The notes: generated by a model from the letters alone, not told the origin. A stretch of DNA of 7,992 nt from UBA9410 sp036123585 (GCA_036123585.1 JAZADN010000056.1:1-7992), one strand, 5' to 3'. Shown: positions 1 through 5,853, counted from the first letter of the stretch. A program made the numbers and translations.

Positions 1-317
1 AACTCACGGCCTACCGGGCCGAAGATACGGGTGCCTCGAGGCTGGTTCTGGTCGTTGATGAGCACGGCGGCGTTCTCGTCGAACCGGATGTAACTCCCGT
101 CCGGACGACGACGCTCCTTCTTGGTCCTGACGACGACGCACTTGACGACCTCGCCCTTCTTCACCGCAGCACCCGGATTGGCGTCCTTCACCGTGGCGGT
201 GAAGACGTCCCCGATCGAGGCGTACCGGCGTTTCGAGCCGCCCAGCACCTTGATGCAGAGCACCTCGCGGGCGCCCGAGTTGTCCGCGACCCGGAGTCGG
301 GTCTCCTGCTGGATCAT
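1..317 (-). CDS. rplN: 50S ribosomal protein L14 (3' end cut by window edge)
   Basis: L14 is a large-subunit protein at the subunit interface that binds 23S rRNA and contacts 16S rRNA in bridge B8. The visible 105 residues start MIQQETRLRVADNSGAREV, a typical L14 start, followed by the conserved VLGGSKRRYASIGD and KKGEVVKCVVVRTKK stretches and the late GTRIFGPVGRE block. The family is usually about 122 residues, so about 17 C-terminal residues and the stop lie beyond the left edge. The ATG overlaps the rpsQ stop by one base (TAATG), and an AGGG-type ribosome-binding sequence lies 7 nt upstream inside rpsQ, which supports this start. It is the last visible gene of the rplC block; in most bacteria rplX and rplE would follow. 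Confidence 0.98.
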   Translation of the reverse strand, partial: MIQQETRLRVADNSGAREVLCIKVLGGSKRRYASIGDVFTATVKDANPGAAVKKGEVVKCVVVRTKKERRRPDGSYIRFDENAAVLINDQNQPRGTRIFGPVGRE

Positions 318-595
318 TACTTCGCCCTCTCGAGGATCTCGACCAGGCGCCAACGCTTCAACTTGGACAACGGACGGGTCTCCTGAACCCGGACCCGGTC
401 ACCCACGTTCAGCTGGTTCTCCTCGTCGTGGACATGGAGGCGCTTGGTCCGCTGGACGGTCTTGGCATAGCGGCGATGCCGGACCCGATCCACCGTCTCC
501 ACGATGGCCGTCTTGTCCTGCGCGTCGGACACCACGACGCCCTCGCGCACCTTGCGGCGGTTCGGACGGGACATCACTTCGGTCATCTCGGCCAT
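317..595 (-). CDS. rpsQ: 30S ribosomal protein S17
   Basis: S17 is a primary 16S rRNA-binding protein of the small subunit with an OB fold. The 92-residue product contains the family core: RKVREGVVVSDAQDKTAIV, then VDRVRHRRYAKTVQRTKRLHVHDE, then NVGDRVRVQETRPLSKLKRWRLVEIL. Length is normal. The ATG at 595 overlaps the rpmC stop (TGATG), and a GGAGG sequence lies 10 nt upstream inside rpmC, so translation is probably coupled. Met codons at residues 4 and 8 are alternative starts; many S17 proteins begin close to the third of these. The first ATG is preferred because of the Shine-Dalgarno position and the stop/start overlap. Its own stop overlaps the rplN start by one base. Confidence 0.98.
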   Translation of the reverse strand: MAEMTEVMSRPNRRKVREGVVVSDAQDKTAIVETVDRVRHRRYAKTVQRTKRLHVHDEENQLNVGDRVRVQETRPLSKLKRWRLVEILERAK

Positions 596-825
596 CAGTC
601 GGCCACCTCCTCGCCGAGGGCAGCTGCTTCGGCGTCGATCTCGCGGGCCCGCATCTCGGTCAGCACCCGGGCCACCTCCTTCTTGACACGCCCGACTCGG
701 GCGTGGTTCTCCAACTGGCCGGTGACCAGCTGGAACCGGAGGTTGAACAACTCCTCCTTGGCGTCCGAAAGACGCTCCAGGAGGTCGGTGTCGCCGAGGT
801 CGGCCAGGGACTCCTTCTTCGCCAT
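595..825 (-). CDS. rpmC: 50S ribosomal protein L29
   Basis: L29 is a small, two-helix protein of the large subunit near the polypeptide exit tunnel, where it neighbours L23 and contributes to the docking area for nascent-chain factors. The 76-residue product shows the hallmark pattern DLLERLSDAKEELFNLRFQL followed by TGQLENHARVGRVKKEVARVLTEMRARE. The start MAKKESLADL at 825 is chosen over longer readings into rplP because the L29 family begins just before this helix and because an AGGAGGG sequence lies 9 nt upstream (835-841), inside the end of rplP. The gap to rplP is 2 nt and the stop overlaps the rpsQ ATG. A short acidic end (LGEEVAD) extends slightly past the usual length. Confidence 0.97.
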   Translation of the reverse strand: MAKKESLADLGDTDLLERLSDAKEELFNLRFQLVTGQLENHARVGRVKKEVARVLTEMRAREIDAEAAALGEEVAD

Positions 826-827
826 GG

Positions 828-1244
828 CTAGAAGCCCTCCTCTCGCTCGACGAAGCGGGCCTTGATGGGCAACTTCTGAATGGCGCGGTTCATGGCAGCA
901 CGGGCCACCTCGGTGTCGTGGTATGACAACTCGAACAGCACCCGACCCGGCTTGACGACGGCCACCCACGTCTCGGGGTTGCCCTTGCCGGAGCCCATGC
1001 GGGTCTCGGCCGGCTTCTCGGTGACGGGCTTGTCCGGAAAGACGTTGATCCACACCTTGCCACCGCGCTTGATGTGGCGGGTCATGGCGATTCGGGCAGC
1101 CTCGATCTGGCGGGCGGTGATCCATCCCGGTTCGAGGGCCTGAATCCCGAACTCCCCGAAGGTGACCTCGGTCTGGCCCTTGGCGGCGCCCTTCATCCGA
1201 CCACGCTGGTGCTTGCGGTGGCGGACCTTCTTCGGCATCAACAC
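828..1244 (-). CDS. rplP: 50S ribosomal protein L16
   Basis: L16 lies at the base of the central protuberance and helps position tRNA in the A site near the peptidyl transferase centre. The 138-residue product has the family sequence throughout: MLMPKKVRHRKHQRGRMKG at the N-terminus, ITARQIEAARIAMTRHIKRGGKVWINVFPDKP in the middle, and the conserved loop ETRMGSGKGNPE near residues 80-91. Arg82 matches the loop arginine that is hydroxylated in E. coli L16; nothing here shows that this happens. The annotated start is a GTG (1242-1244), read GTG TTG ATG, 3 nt after the rpsC stop. Many L16 proteins begin MLxPK, which favours this GTG, but the ATG 6 nt downstream (1236-1238) is a real alternative. 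The rpmC start follows 2 nt after the stop. Confidence 0.98.
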   Translation of the reverse strand: MLMPKKVRHRKHQRGRMKGAAKGQTEVTFGEFGIQALEPGWITARQIEAARIAMTRHIKRGGKVWINVFPDKPVTEKPAETRMGSGKGNPETWVAVVKPGRVLFELSYHDTEVARAAMNRAIQKLPIKARFVEREEGF

Positions 1245-1247
1245 GGC

Positions 1248-2171
1248 TCAGTCACCGTCCCCGCCGCGGAAGTGCGGCGTCTCGTGGCTGTCCCGGGTGT
1301 TGGCCTCGATGGCCTCTTCCTCGGCGAGCAACTTCTCGAATTCGGCGTCGCCCTCCTTGACCAGCGGCGCCGGCTCGGCCTCGGTGGCCTCCGGGTCGGC
1401 CTCGGGAGCAGCCTCTGCGGCCTCGGTCCGACGACGCGCTGCGGCCGATGACACGACGGTGCGCGGCTTGGTTTGCCCGGACGTCTCACCGGCGGCCATG
1501 GCGGCCTCTTTGGTGATCTTGTCTTCGAGCACGCTCTTGTAGGGGAGGATGTCGCCCTTGTAGATCCAGACCTTCACGCCGATACGGCCGTACGTGGTAC
1601 GGGCCTCGCGGAAGCCGTAGTCGATGTCGGCCCGCAGGGTGTGCAACGGGACCCGACCCTCGCGGTACCACTCGGTGCGAGACATCTCGGCACCACCCAG
1701 ACGGCCTGAGCACTGAACCCGGATACCAAGAGCGCCAGCCTTCTGGGCGTTCTGGACGGCCCGCTTCATGGCCCGGCGGAAGGCGACCCGGCCAGCCAGC
1801 TGGTCGGCCACACCCTGGGCAATCAGGGCGGCGTCGAGCTCCGGCTCCTTGATCTCCTGGATGTTCAGGGTGACAGTGTGGTTGCCGGTGATCTTGCCCA
1901 GGCCAGCCCGCAGGCGGTCGGCCTCGGAACCCTTTCGCCCGATGACGATGCCCGGACGAGCAGTGTGGACGTCGACCCGCAACTTGTCGCCGGTCCGCTC
2001 CAGTTCGACCCGGCTGATCGCGGCGTGCGGCAACTCGGTCATCAGGTAGTCGCGGACCTCCCAGTCCTCGACGAGGTTGTCGGCGTACTTCTGCCGGCTG
2101 GCAAACCACCGCGACTTCCAGTCGGTGGTGACCCCCAGGCGAAAGCCGTACGGATTGACCTTCTGGCCCAT
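1248..2171 (-). CDS. rpsC: 30S ribosomal protein S3 with acidic C-terminal tail
   Basis: S3 sits at the head of the small subunit by the mRNA entry channel and contributes to helicase activity on mRNA. The 307-residue product has the N-terminal MGQKVNPYGFRLG block, a type II KH domain with the GxxG loop GRKG at residues 78-81, and the C-terminal S3 domain with the VQCSGRLGGAEMSRTEWYREG and HTLRADIDYGFREA blocks up to about residue 215. E. coli S3 is 233 residues. The additional 75 or so residues here are Ala/Glu/Asp-rich (about 248-292) with no predicted fold; long tails on S3 are common in actinobacteria. The ATG overlaps the rplV stop (TGATG), with a GAGG 7 nt upstream, and the end leads into rplP after 3 nt. 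Confidence 0.98.
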   Translation of the reverse strand: MGQKVNPYGFRLGVTTDWKSRWFASRQKYADNLVEDWEVRDYLMTELPHAAISRVELERTGDKLRVDVHTARPGIVIGRKGSEADRLRAGLGKITGNHTVTLNIQEIKEPELDAALIAQGVADQLAGRVAFRRAMKRAVQNAQKAGALGIRVQCSGRLGGAEMSRTEWYREGRVPLHTLRADIDYGFREARTTYGRIGVKVWIYKGDILPYKSVLEDKITKEAAMAAGETSGQTKPRTVVSSAAARRRTEAAEAAPEADPEATEAEPAPLVKEGDAEFEKLLAEEEAIEANTRDSHETPHFRGGDGD

Positions 2172-2815
2172 CAGTTGGCCTCTTCTTCCTGCTCGTCGGC
2201 AGCCTGCTCGTCGGCAGGGGCCTCCTCGTCCTCGACGTCCTCGGCCTGCTCCTCGGCGGTGACCTCAACGACCTCGTCCTCGGCCTGCTCGTCGGCGATC
2301 TCGTCCTCGTGGTCATGGTCGTGGTCATGCGCTTCGGCCTCAGCGGCGGCCCGGCTGCGCTCCACGCGCTGGCGACGGGACTCCGCGGCTTGAGCGCTAG
2401 ACGAGGCCCTGCCCTTGGCCAATTCGCGCTCGCGCATGACCTCCAGGTCCTCTGCGCCATAGCGGCTCACGATGATCGTGATGTGGCTGGTCCGCTTGTT
2501 GATTCGGGTGGCCCGGCCGCGGGCACGGGGCCGCCAGCGCTTCATCGTGGGACCCTCGTCGGCGAAACAGGCCGACACGTAGAGCTCCTCGGCGGGGATC
2601 TCGTCGTTGTGCTCGGCGTTGGCCACCGCGGAGTCGAGGCACTTGGCGATCACGTCGGACACTGCCCGCTCAGAAAAGGCCAGGATCTCAGCGGCACGGC
2701 CGTACGACTCGTTCCGGATCAGGTCCAGGACGGCCCGTGCCTTGGACGGCGACACCCGCACGTGGCGAACAACGGCTCGCGTCCCGGAACGCTCGTTGGT
2801 CTTCAAGCCAGGCAT
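2171..2815 (-). CDS. rplV: 50S ribosomal protein L22 with long acidic, His/Asp-containing tail
   Basis: L22 binds 23S rRNA and sends a long beta-hairpin into the peptide exit tunnel, forming part of the constriction with L4. The 214-residue product has the canonical core at residues 1-118: RHVRVSPSKARAVLDLIR, the AVANAEHN helix, and the tunnel hairpin GPTMKRWRPRARGRATRINKRTSHI split around residues 88-112. Typical L22 is 110-125 residues, so about 95 residues are extra. The tail first has mixed charge (119-155), then becomes extremely acidic: residues 159-214 hold 29 Asp/Glu and no Lys or Arg, with four His alternating with Asp at 163-169. The ATG at 2815 is fixed by family alignment and its one-base overlap with the rpsS stop; longer in-frame readings run across rpsS and are shadows. 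Confidence 0.97.
   Translation of the reverse strand: MPGLKTNERSGTRAVVRHVRVSPSKARAVLDLIRNESYGRAAEILAFSERAVSDVIAKCLDSAVANAEHNDEIPAEELYVSACFADEGPTMKRWRPRARGRATRINKRTSHITIIVSRYGAEDLEVMRERELAKGRASSSAQAAESRRQRVERSRAAAEAEAHDHDHDHEDEIADEQAEDEVVEVTAEEQAEDVEDEEAPADEQAADEQEEEAN
2188..2217 (-). repeat. 15-bp tandem repeat in the rplV tail
   Basis: On the plus strand, CCTGCTCGTCGGCAG occurs twice in perfect tandem (2188-2202 and 2203-2217). A 13-nt copy of its beginning recurs at 2284-2296, and a one-mismatch version lies at 2245-2257. Read on the minus strand they encode the repeating A-D-E-Q-A unit of the acidic L22 tail. This pattern suggests that the tail grew partly by repeat duplication; that origin is inferred. 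Confidence 0.75.
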
Positions 2816-3093
2816 CAGCGACGCACGCCCTTCTCCTGGCCGGCGTGGTGCCGGAAGGTTCGGGTGGGGGCGAACTCGCCCAGCTTGTGGCCGACCATCG
2901 ACTCGGTGACATACACCGGGACATGCTTGCGTCCGTCGTGCACACCGATCGTGTGGCCGACCATGTCGGGCACGATCGTGGACCGACGGGACCATGTCCG
3001 GATGACCTTCTTCTCGCCTGACTCGTTCAGCACGTCCACCTTCTTGAGCAGGTGGTCGTCCACGAACGGACCCTTCTTGAGACTCCTCGGCAT
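2815..3093 (-). CDS. rpsS: 30S ribosomal protein S19
   Basis: S19 is in the head of the small subunit, forms a complex with S13, and contacts the large subunit and A-site tRNA. The 92-residue product is a standard full-length S19: MPRSLKKGPFVDDHLLKKV at the N-terminus, then IRTWSRRSTIVPDMVGHTI, VHDGRKHVPVYVTESMVGHKLGEF split over residues 52-75, and the end FAPTRTFRHHAGQEKGVRR. The ATG lies 6 nt after the rplB stop, and a GGAGG sequence (3103-3107) that runs directly into the rplB stop codon gives a 9-nt spacer. Its own stop overlaps the rplV ATG by one base. Confidence 0.98.
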   Translation of the reverse strand: MPRSLKKGPFVDDHLLKKVDVLNESGEKKVIRTWSRRSTIVPDMVGHTIGVHDGRKHVPVYVTESMVGHKLGEFAPTRTFRHHAGQEKGVRR

Positions 3094-3099
3094 CGCCGA

Positions 3100-3936
3100 T
3101 TACCTCCGCGACCCGCGCCGACGGCGGCGACGCACGATCAATTTGTCGGACTGCTTGTTGCGCTGGCGGGTCCGCCCCTCGGGCTTGCCCCACGGCGACA
3201 CCGGGTGACGACCACCCGACGACTTGCCCTCACCGCCACCCAGCGGGTGGTCGACGGGGTTCATAGCCACGCCACGGGTCTGCGGGCGCACACCCTTCCA
3301 GCGGTTGCGGCCGGCCTTCCCGACCTTGGTGAGCTCATGTTCCTGGTTGCCGACTTCGCCAACGGTGGCCCGGCAGTCGATACGCACCCGACGCATCTCG
3401 GTGCTCGGCAGGCGCAGAGTGGCGAAGTCGCCCTCCTTGGCCACCAACTGCACGCTGGAGCCAGCGCTGCGGGCCAGCTTGCCTCCACCTCCCGGCTGCA
3501 TCTCGATGTTGTGGAGGGTGGTGCCGACCGGGATGTAGCGGAGCGGCAAGGCGTTGCCGGCCTTGATCTCGCTGCCTTGGCCGGAATGGAGCGTCTCGCC
3601 CACCTCGACGCCCTTCGGCGCCAAGATGTAGCGCTTCTCACCGTCGTGGTAGTGCAGTAGCAGGATCCGGCAACTGCGGTTCGGGTCGTACTCGACGGCG
3701 GCGACCTTGGCCGGCACGCCATCCTTGTTCCGACGGAAGTCGATGACCCGGTACTGGCGCTTGTGGCCGCCACCACGGTGACGGGCCGTCTTGCGGCCGT
3801 AGTTGTTGCGGCCGCCGGTACTGGTCTTGGCCTCTGTCAGCGACCGTTCGGGAACGGTCTTGGTGATATCCGAGAAGTCGGCAACGGTCTGAAACCGTCG
3901 GCCGGGACTGGTCGGCTTGCGCTTGCGCTGCGGCAT
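3100..3936 (-). CDS. rplB: 50S ribosomal protein L2
   Basis: L2 is one of the most conserved large-subunit proteins; it binds 23S rRNA domain IV, supports subunit joining and is needed for peptidyl transferase activity. The 278-residue product has the family start (KPTSPGRRFQ), the GGRNNYGRKTARHRGGGHKR block at residues 41-60, the OB-fold region with EYDPNRS, the SH3-like region with LARSAGSSVQLVAKEG, and the C-terminal GVAMNPVDHPLGGGEGK motif followed by a basic end. His230 corresponds to E. coli His229 (mature numbering), which is important for activity. Two residues later there is Leu232 (CTG, 3241-3243) where most bacteria have a second His. The start lies 4 nt after the rplW stop, with GAGG 8 nt upstream. 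Confidence 0.98.
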   Translation of the reverse strand: MPQRKRKPTSPGRRFQTVADFSDITKTVPERSLTEAKTSTGGRNNYGRKTARHRGGGHKRQYRVIDFRRNKDGVPAKVAAVEYDPNRSCRILLLHYHDGEKRYILAPKGVEVGETLHSGQGSEIKAGNALPLRYIPVGTTLHNIEMQPGGGGKLARSAGSSVQLVAKEGDFATLRLPSTEMRRVRIDCRATVGEVGNQEHELTKVGKAGRNRWKGVRPQTRGVAMNPVDHPLGGGEGKSSGGRHPVSPWGKPEGRTRQRNKQSDKLIVRRRRRRGSRR

Positions 3937-3940
3937 CTTC

Positions 3941-4231
3941 CTAGACCTCGAACAACTCGATCGAATCGCCCTCGACGAGGGTGACGTAGGCCCGCTTGAC
4001 GTCCGGACGCTTGCCGTACGTCGGCATACGCCGGTTGCGCTTGCGCTTACCGTCGCGGTTGAGGGTGTTGACCTTGAGCACGGTCACGTCGAAGATCGAC
4101 TCGACCGCATCGCGGATCTCGGGCTTGGAGGCCGAACGGGCGACCTCGAACGTGTAGACGTTCTCCTCCAGCAACGCGTAGGACTTCTCCGACACGACCG
4201 GCTTCACGATGACGTCGCGCAGGTCCTTCAC
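3941..4231 (-). CDS. rplW: 50S ribosomal protein L23
   Basis: L23 binds 23S rRNA at the exit-tunnel opening and is the main docking site for trigger factor and signal recognition particle. The 96-residue product shows the family pattern: the VIVKPVVSEKSYALLEENVY start, TFEVARSASKPEIRDAVESIF, then VLKVNTLNRDGKRKRNRRMP and the final strand AYVTLVEGDSIELFEV. Length is normal. The start is GTG (4229-4231), which overlaps the rplD stop by 4 nt (GTGA), so translation is likely coupled. A longer reading is excluded because it would run further into rplD without L23 homology. Confidence 0.97.
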   Translation of the reverse strand: MKDLRDVIVKPVVSEKSYALLEENVYTFEVARSASKPEIRDAVESIFDVTVLKVNTLNRDGKRKRNRRMPTYGKRPDVKRAYVTLVEGDSIELFEV

Positions 4232-4914
4232 TCTTCTTCTCCCACTTCGTCATCGGTGGTGGGCGCCGGGGCAGAAGACACTGAAACCACCTTCTCCTTC
4301 GGAGTCGGAGCGGTGGGCAGGGTGGCCGTGGTGAAAACCACCCAGTCAGCCACCAGCACGTCGTAGGCGTTCAACTCGCCGGGCGATAGGACGTGGATCT
4401 GCGGCAGGTTGGCGAAGCTCTTCCAGGTGTTCACGTCGTCGCGCTCGGCGACGACCACGGCCCGGCCGTCTACGCCCAGGGCGGCCATGGCGGCCACCGC
4501 TTCCTTGGTGCGGGGCGCCTCGAACGACCAGTCGTCGACCACGACGACCCTGCCCTCGGCTGCCCGGTCACTCAGCGCAGAGCGCAGAGCGAGGCTGACC
4601 ATCTTCTTCGGGGTCTTTTGGGCGTAGCTGCGAGGCTTCGGGCCCAGTGCAACGCCACCACCGCGCCACTGCGGGGAGCGGATCGAACCCTGACGCGCCC
4701 GACCGGTGCCCTTCTGGCGCCACGGCTTGGCACCGCCACCGCGGACCTCGGCCCGGGTCAGCGTGCTCTGGGTTCCGGCACGGCGGGCGGCCAACTGGGC
4801 GGTCACGACCTGGTGCATCACAGCGGTGTTCGGCTCGATACCGAACATGGCCTCGTCGAGGTCGACGGACCCGGCGGCGGCGCCAGTCTGGCTGCGGACG
4901 TCGATCTTCGCCAT
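4228..4914 (-). CDS. rplD: 50S ribosomal protein L4
   Basis: L4 is an early-assembly large-subunit protein whose extended loop forms the tunnel constriction with L22. In E. coli it also represses the S10 operon. The 228-residue product shows the N-terminal helix HQVVTAQLAARRAGTQSTLT, the basic tunnel loop at about residues 54-97 with GGGAKPWRQKGTGRARQGSIR and SPQWRGGGVALGPKPRSY, then the globular domain with DRAAEGRVVVVDDWSFEAP and the late LNAYDVLVADWVVFT strand. Beyond residue 200 a short Pro/Ser/Thr-rich linker leads to the acidic end DDEVGEEE, longer than in E. coli L4 (201 residues). A GGGAGG sequence (4921-4926) 6 nt upstream of the ATG supports the start; the rplC stop is 2 nt away. 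Confidence 0.98.
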   Translation of the reverse strand: MAKIDVRSQTGAAAGSVDLDEAMFGIEPNTAVMHQVVTAQLAARRAGTQSTLTRAEVRGGGAKPWRQKGTGRARQGSIRSPQWRGGGVALGPKPRSYAQKTPKKMVSLALRSALSDRAAEGRVVVVDDWSFEAPRTKEAVAAMAALGVDGRAVVVAERDDVNTWKSFANLPQIHVLSPGELNAYDVLVADWVVFTTATLPTAPTPKEKVVSVSSAPAPTTDDEVGEEE

Positions 4915-4916
4915 CG

Positions 4917-5555
4917 TCAGCCTCCCTTCACCGCGTCGCGGATGAGGACGGTGGCGCCACGAGGGCCGGGGACCGAACCCCGAACCAGTAGCAGTTCACG
5001 CTCGGCGTCGGCCTGAACGACCTCGAGGTTCAGCATCGTGGTCTTGCGGTTTCCCATACGGCCCGGCATGCGCTTGCCCTTGAACACCCGAGACGGCGTG
5101 GCGCACTGGCCGACGGCGCCGGGCTTGCGATGCACCTTGTGGGCGCCGTGCGAGGCCCGCTGGCCAGAAAATCCGTGGCGCTTCATGGCGCCGGCGAAGC
5201 CCTTGCCCTTGCTGACCGAAGTGACGTCGACCCGGGCCTGTTCGGCGAGGGACTCGACGGTGATCTCCTGGCCCACCTCGTAGCCGTCCACGTCATCGAG
5301 GCGGAGCTCGACGAGACACTCGCCGGCCTCGATGCCACCTGCCGCAAAGTGCCCGGCCTCGGGACGGGTGAGTTTGTCGGCGTCTTTCTGGCCGAAAGTG
5401 ACCTGGAGGGCGGAGTACCCGTCCCGCTCCGTGGTCTTGACCTGAACGACGCGGTTCGGTCGGACGCGCAACACGGTGACGGGAAGGACGCGGTTGTCCT
5501 CGTCCCACACCTGTGTCATGCCGACCTTCTCGCCGACGATTGCCTTGTTGGCCAT
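4917..5555 (-). CDS. rplC: 50S ribosomal protein L3
   Basis: L3 binds the 3' end of 23S rRNA, starts large-subunit assembly, and its long loop reaches towards the peptidyl transferase centre. The 212-residue product begins MANKAIVGEKVGMTQVWDED, the standard L3 start, and contains VTSVSKGKGFAGAMKRHGFS (111-130), the loop HGAHKVHRKPGAVGQCATPS (136-155) and RVFKGKRMPGRMGN. Gln150 aligns with the glutamine methylated in E. coli L3; methylation itself is not shown here. The ATG at 5555 is chosen because it matches the family start and has AGGAG 5 nt upstream; the open frame extends 27 codons further up without L3 similarity. This is the first gene of its block, because rpsJ is absent from its usual place just upstream. 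Confidence 0.98.
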   Translation of the reverse strand: MANKAIVGEKVGMTQVWDEDNRVLPVTVLRVRPNRVVQVKTTERDGYSALQVTFGQKDADKLTRPEAGHFAAGGIEAGECLVELRLDDVDGYEVGQEITVESLAEQARVDVTSVSKGKGFAGAMKRHGFSGQRASHGAHKVHRKPGAVGQCATPSRVFKGKRMPGRMGNRKTTMLNLEVVQADAERELLLVRGSVPGPRGATVLIRDAVKGG

Positions 5556-5560
5556 GATGG

Positions 5561-5565
5561 CTCCT
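5561..5565 (-). promoter_or_regulatory. Ribosome-binding site of rplC
   Basis: Read on the minus strand this is AGGAG, 5 nt before the ATG at 5553-5555. It fixes the L3 start and shows that the additional open codons upstream are leader rather than coding sequence. Confidence 0.8.
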
Positions 5566-5573
5566 GCGACTGG

Positions 5574-5740
5574 CGCCGGTGAGAGCCGGCGGGCGGCCCT
5601 TTGTGGGCCCTTCACGCGAGCGCTCCGCGCGGGCAAGGCCCGGCGGAGCGGTGATTCGGTTGTGCCGTGCGGTTCACCCGGCCCAAGGGGCCCGGCGCCT
5701 TCACGAACGTCGGTTCGCTAAACGGGCCGACCGACGACGG
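5574..5740 (-). promoter_or_regulatory. Candidate structured 5' leader of the rplC operon
   Basis: The sequence ahead of rplC can fold into a series of stems: 5574-5579 with 5586-5591 (6 bp), 5595-5599 with 5605-5609 (5 bp), the long hairpin 5621-5650, 5680-5684 with 5688-5692 (5 bp), and 5708-5714 with 5730-5736 (7 bp, 15-nt loop). The first lies 8 nt upstream of the ribosome-binding site. Ribosomal-protein operons are often controlled by structured leaders bound by one of their products, such as L4 at the E. coli S10 leader. A similar role here is inferred. Short stems are common by chance at this GC content, so the call is tentative. No U-run follows any of the stems, so a classical attenuator is not supported. 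Confidence 0.35.
5621..5650 (-). repeat. Strong hairpin in the rplC leader
   Basis: On the plus strand CGCTCCG (5621-5627) pairs with CGGAGCG (5644-5650), and inside it CGGGC (5630-5634) pairs with GCCCG (5638-5642). The result is a 12-bp stem with a small 2x1 internal loop and a 3-nt apical loop, about 65 nt upstream of the rplC ATG. There is no T-run on either side, so it does not look like an intrinsic terminator. Confidence 0.6.
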
Positions 5741-5762
5741 TCTGCCCGAATCTCAGGGGACA

Positions 5763-5791
5763 ACGATACGGCGGCCCGCCACGGCCCACAA
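5763..5791 (-). promoter_or_regulatory. Possible sigma-70-type promoter for rplC
   Basis: Read on the minus strand, TTGTGG (5786-5791) and TATCGT (5763-5768) are separated by 17 nt. The -35 element matches the consensus at 3 of 6 positions and the -10 at 4 of 6. A start near 5756 would give a leader of about 200 nt that contains all the stems listed above. The match is weak and rests mostly on spacing and on the need for a promoter in this region. Confidence 0.3.
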
Positions 5792-5814
5792 CCGGTGGTC
5801 CAATGGTGGCCAGT

Positions 5815-5828
5815 GTGGCGCGCGCCAC
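5815..5828. repeat. 14-bp perfect palindrome
   Basis: GTGGCGCGCGCCAC is identical to its own reverse complement. It lies 23 nt upstream of the possible -35 element for rplC and about 150 nt before the transporter start, a place where an operator could sit. Protein binding is inferred only from symmetry and position. Confidence 0.55.
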
Positions 5829-5840
5829 CGCTTCCCGGAA

Positions 5841-5853
5841 ACCGGAATCCGGT
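5841..5853. repeat. 13-bp palindrome with flanking CCGGAA repeat
   Basis: ACCGGAATCCGGT has two 6-bp arms around a single central A. The hexamer CCGGAA inside it (5842-5847) is also present 7 nt to the left (5835-5840). This dyad plus direct repeat could be a regulator site between the divergent genes; no known operator is recognised. Confidence 0.45.

Noticed and set aside
121..831. Plus-strand open frame of 236 codons opposite rplN, rpsQ and rpmC
   Set aside because: Low-complexity Arg/Ser/Pro/Gly translation with no family resemblance, fully antisense to clear ribosomal genes.
2309..3208. Plus-strand open frame of 299 codons opposite rplV, rpsS and rplB
   Set aside because: It is antisense to three certain ribosomal genes, has no recognisable family, and its openness follows from GC-rich third positions on the other strand.
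5556..5636. A 27-residue N-terminal extension of L3
   Set aside because: The family starts at MANKAIVGEKVG, a ribosome-binding site lies 5 nt before that ATG, and the upstream codons fall within hairpin-forming leader sequence.
5621..5650. The rplC leader hairpin as an intrinsic terminator
   Set aside because: No T-run follows the stem on either strand.
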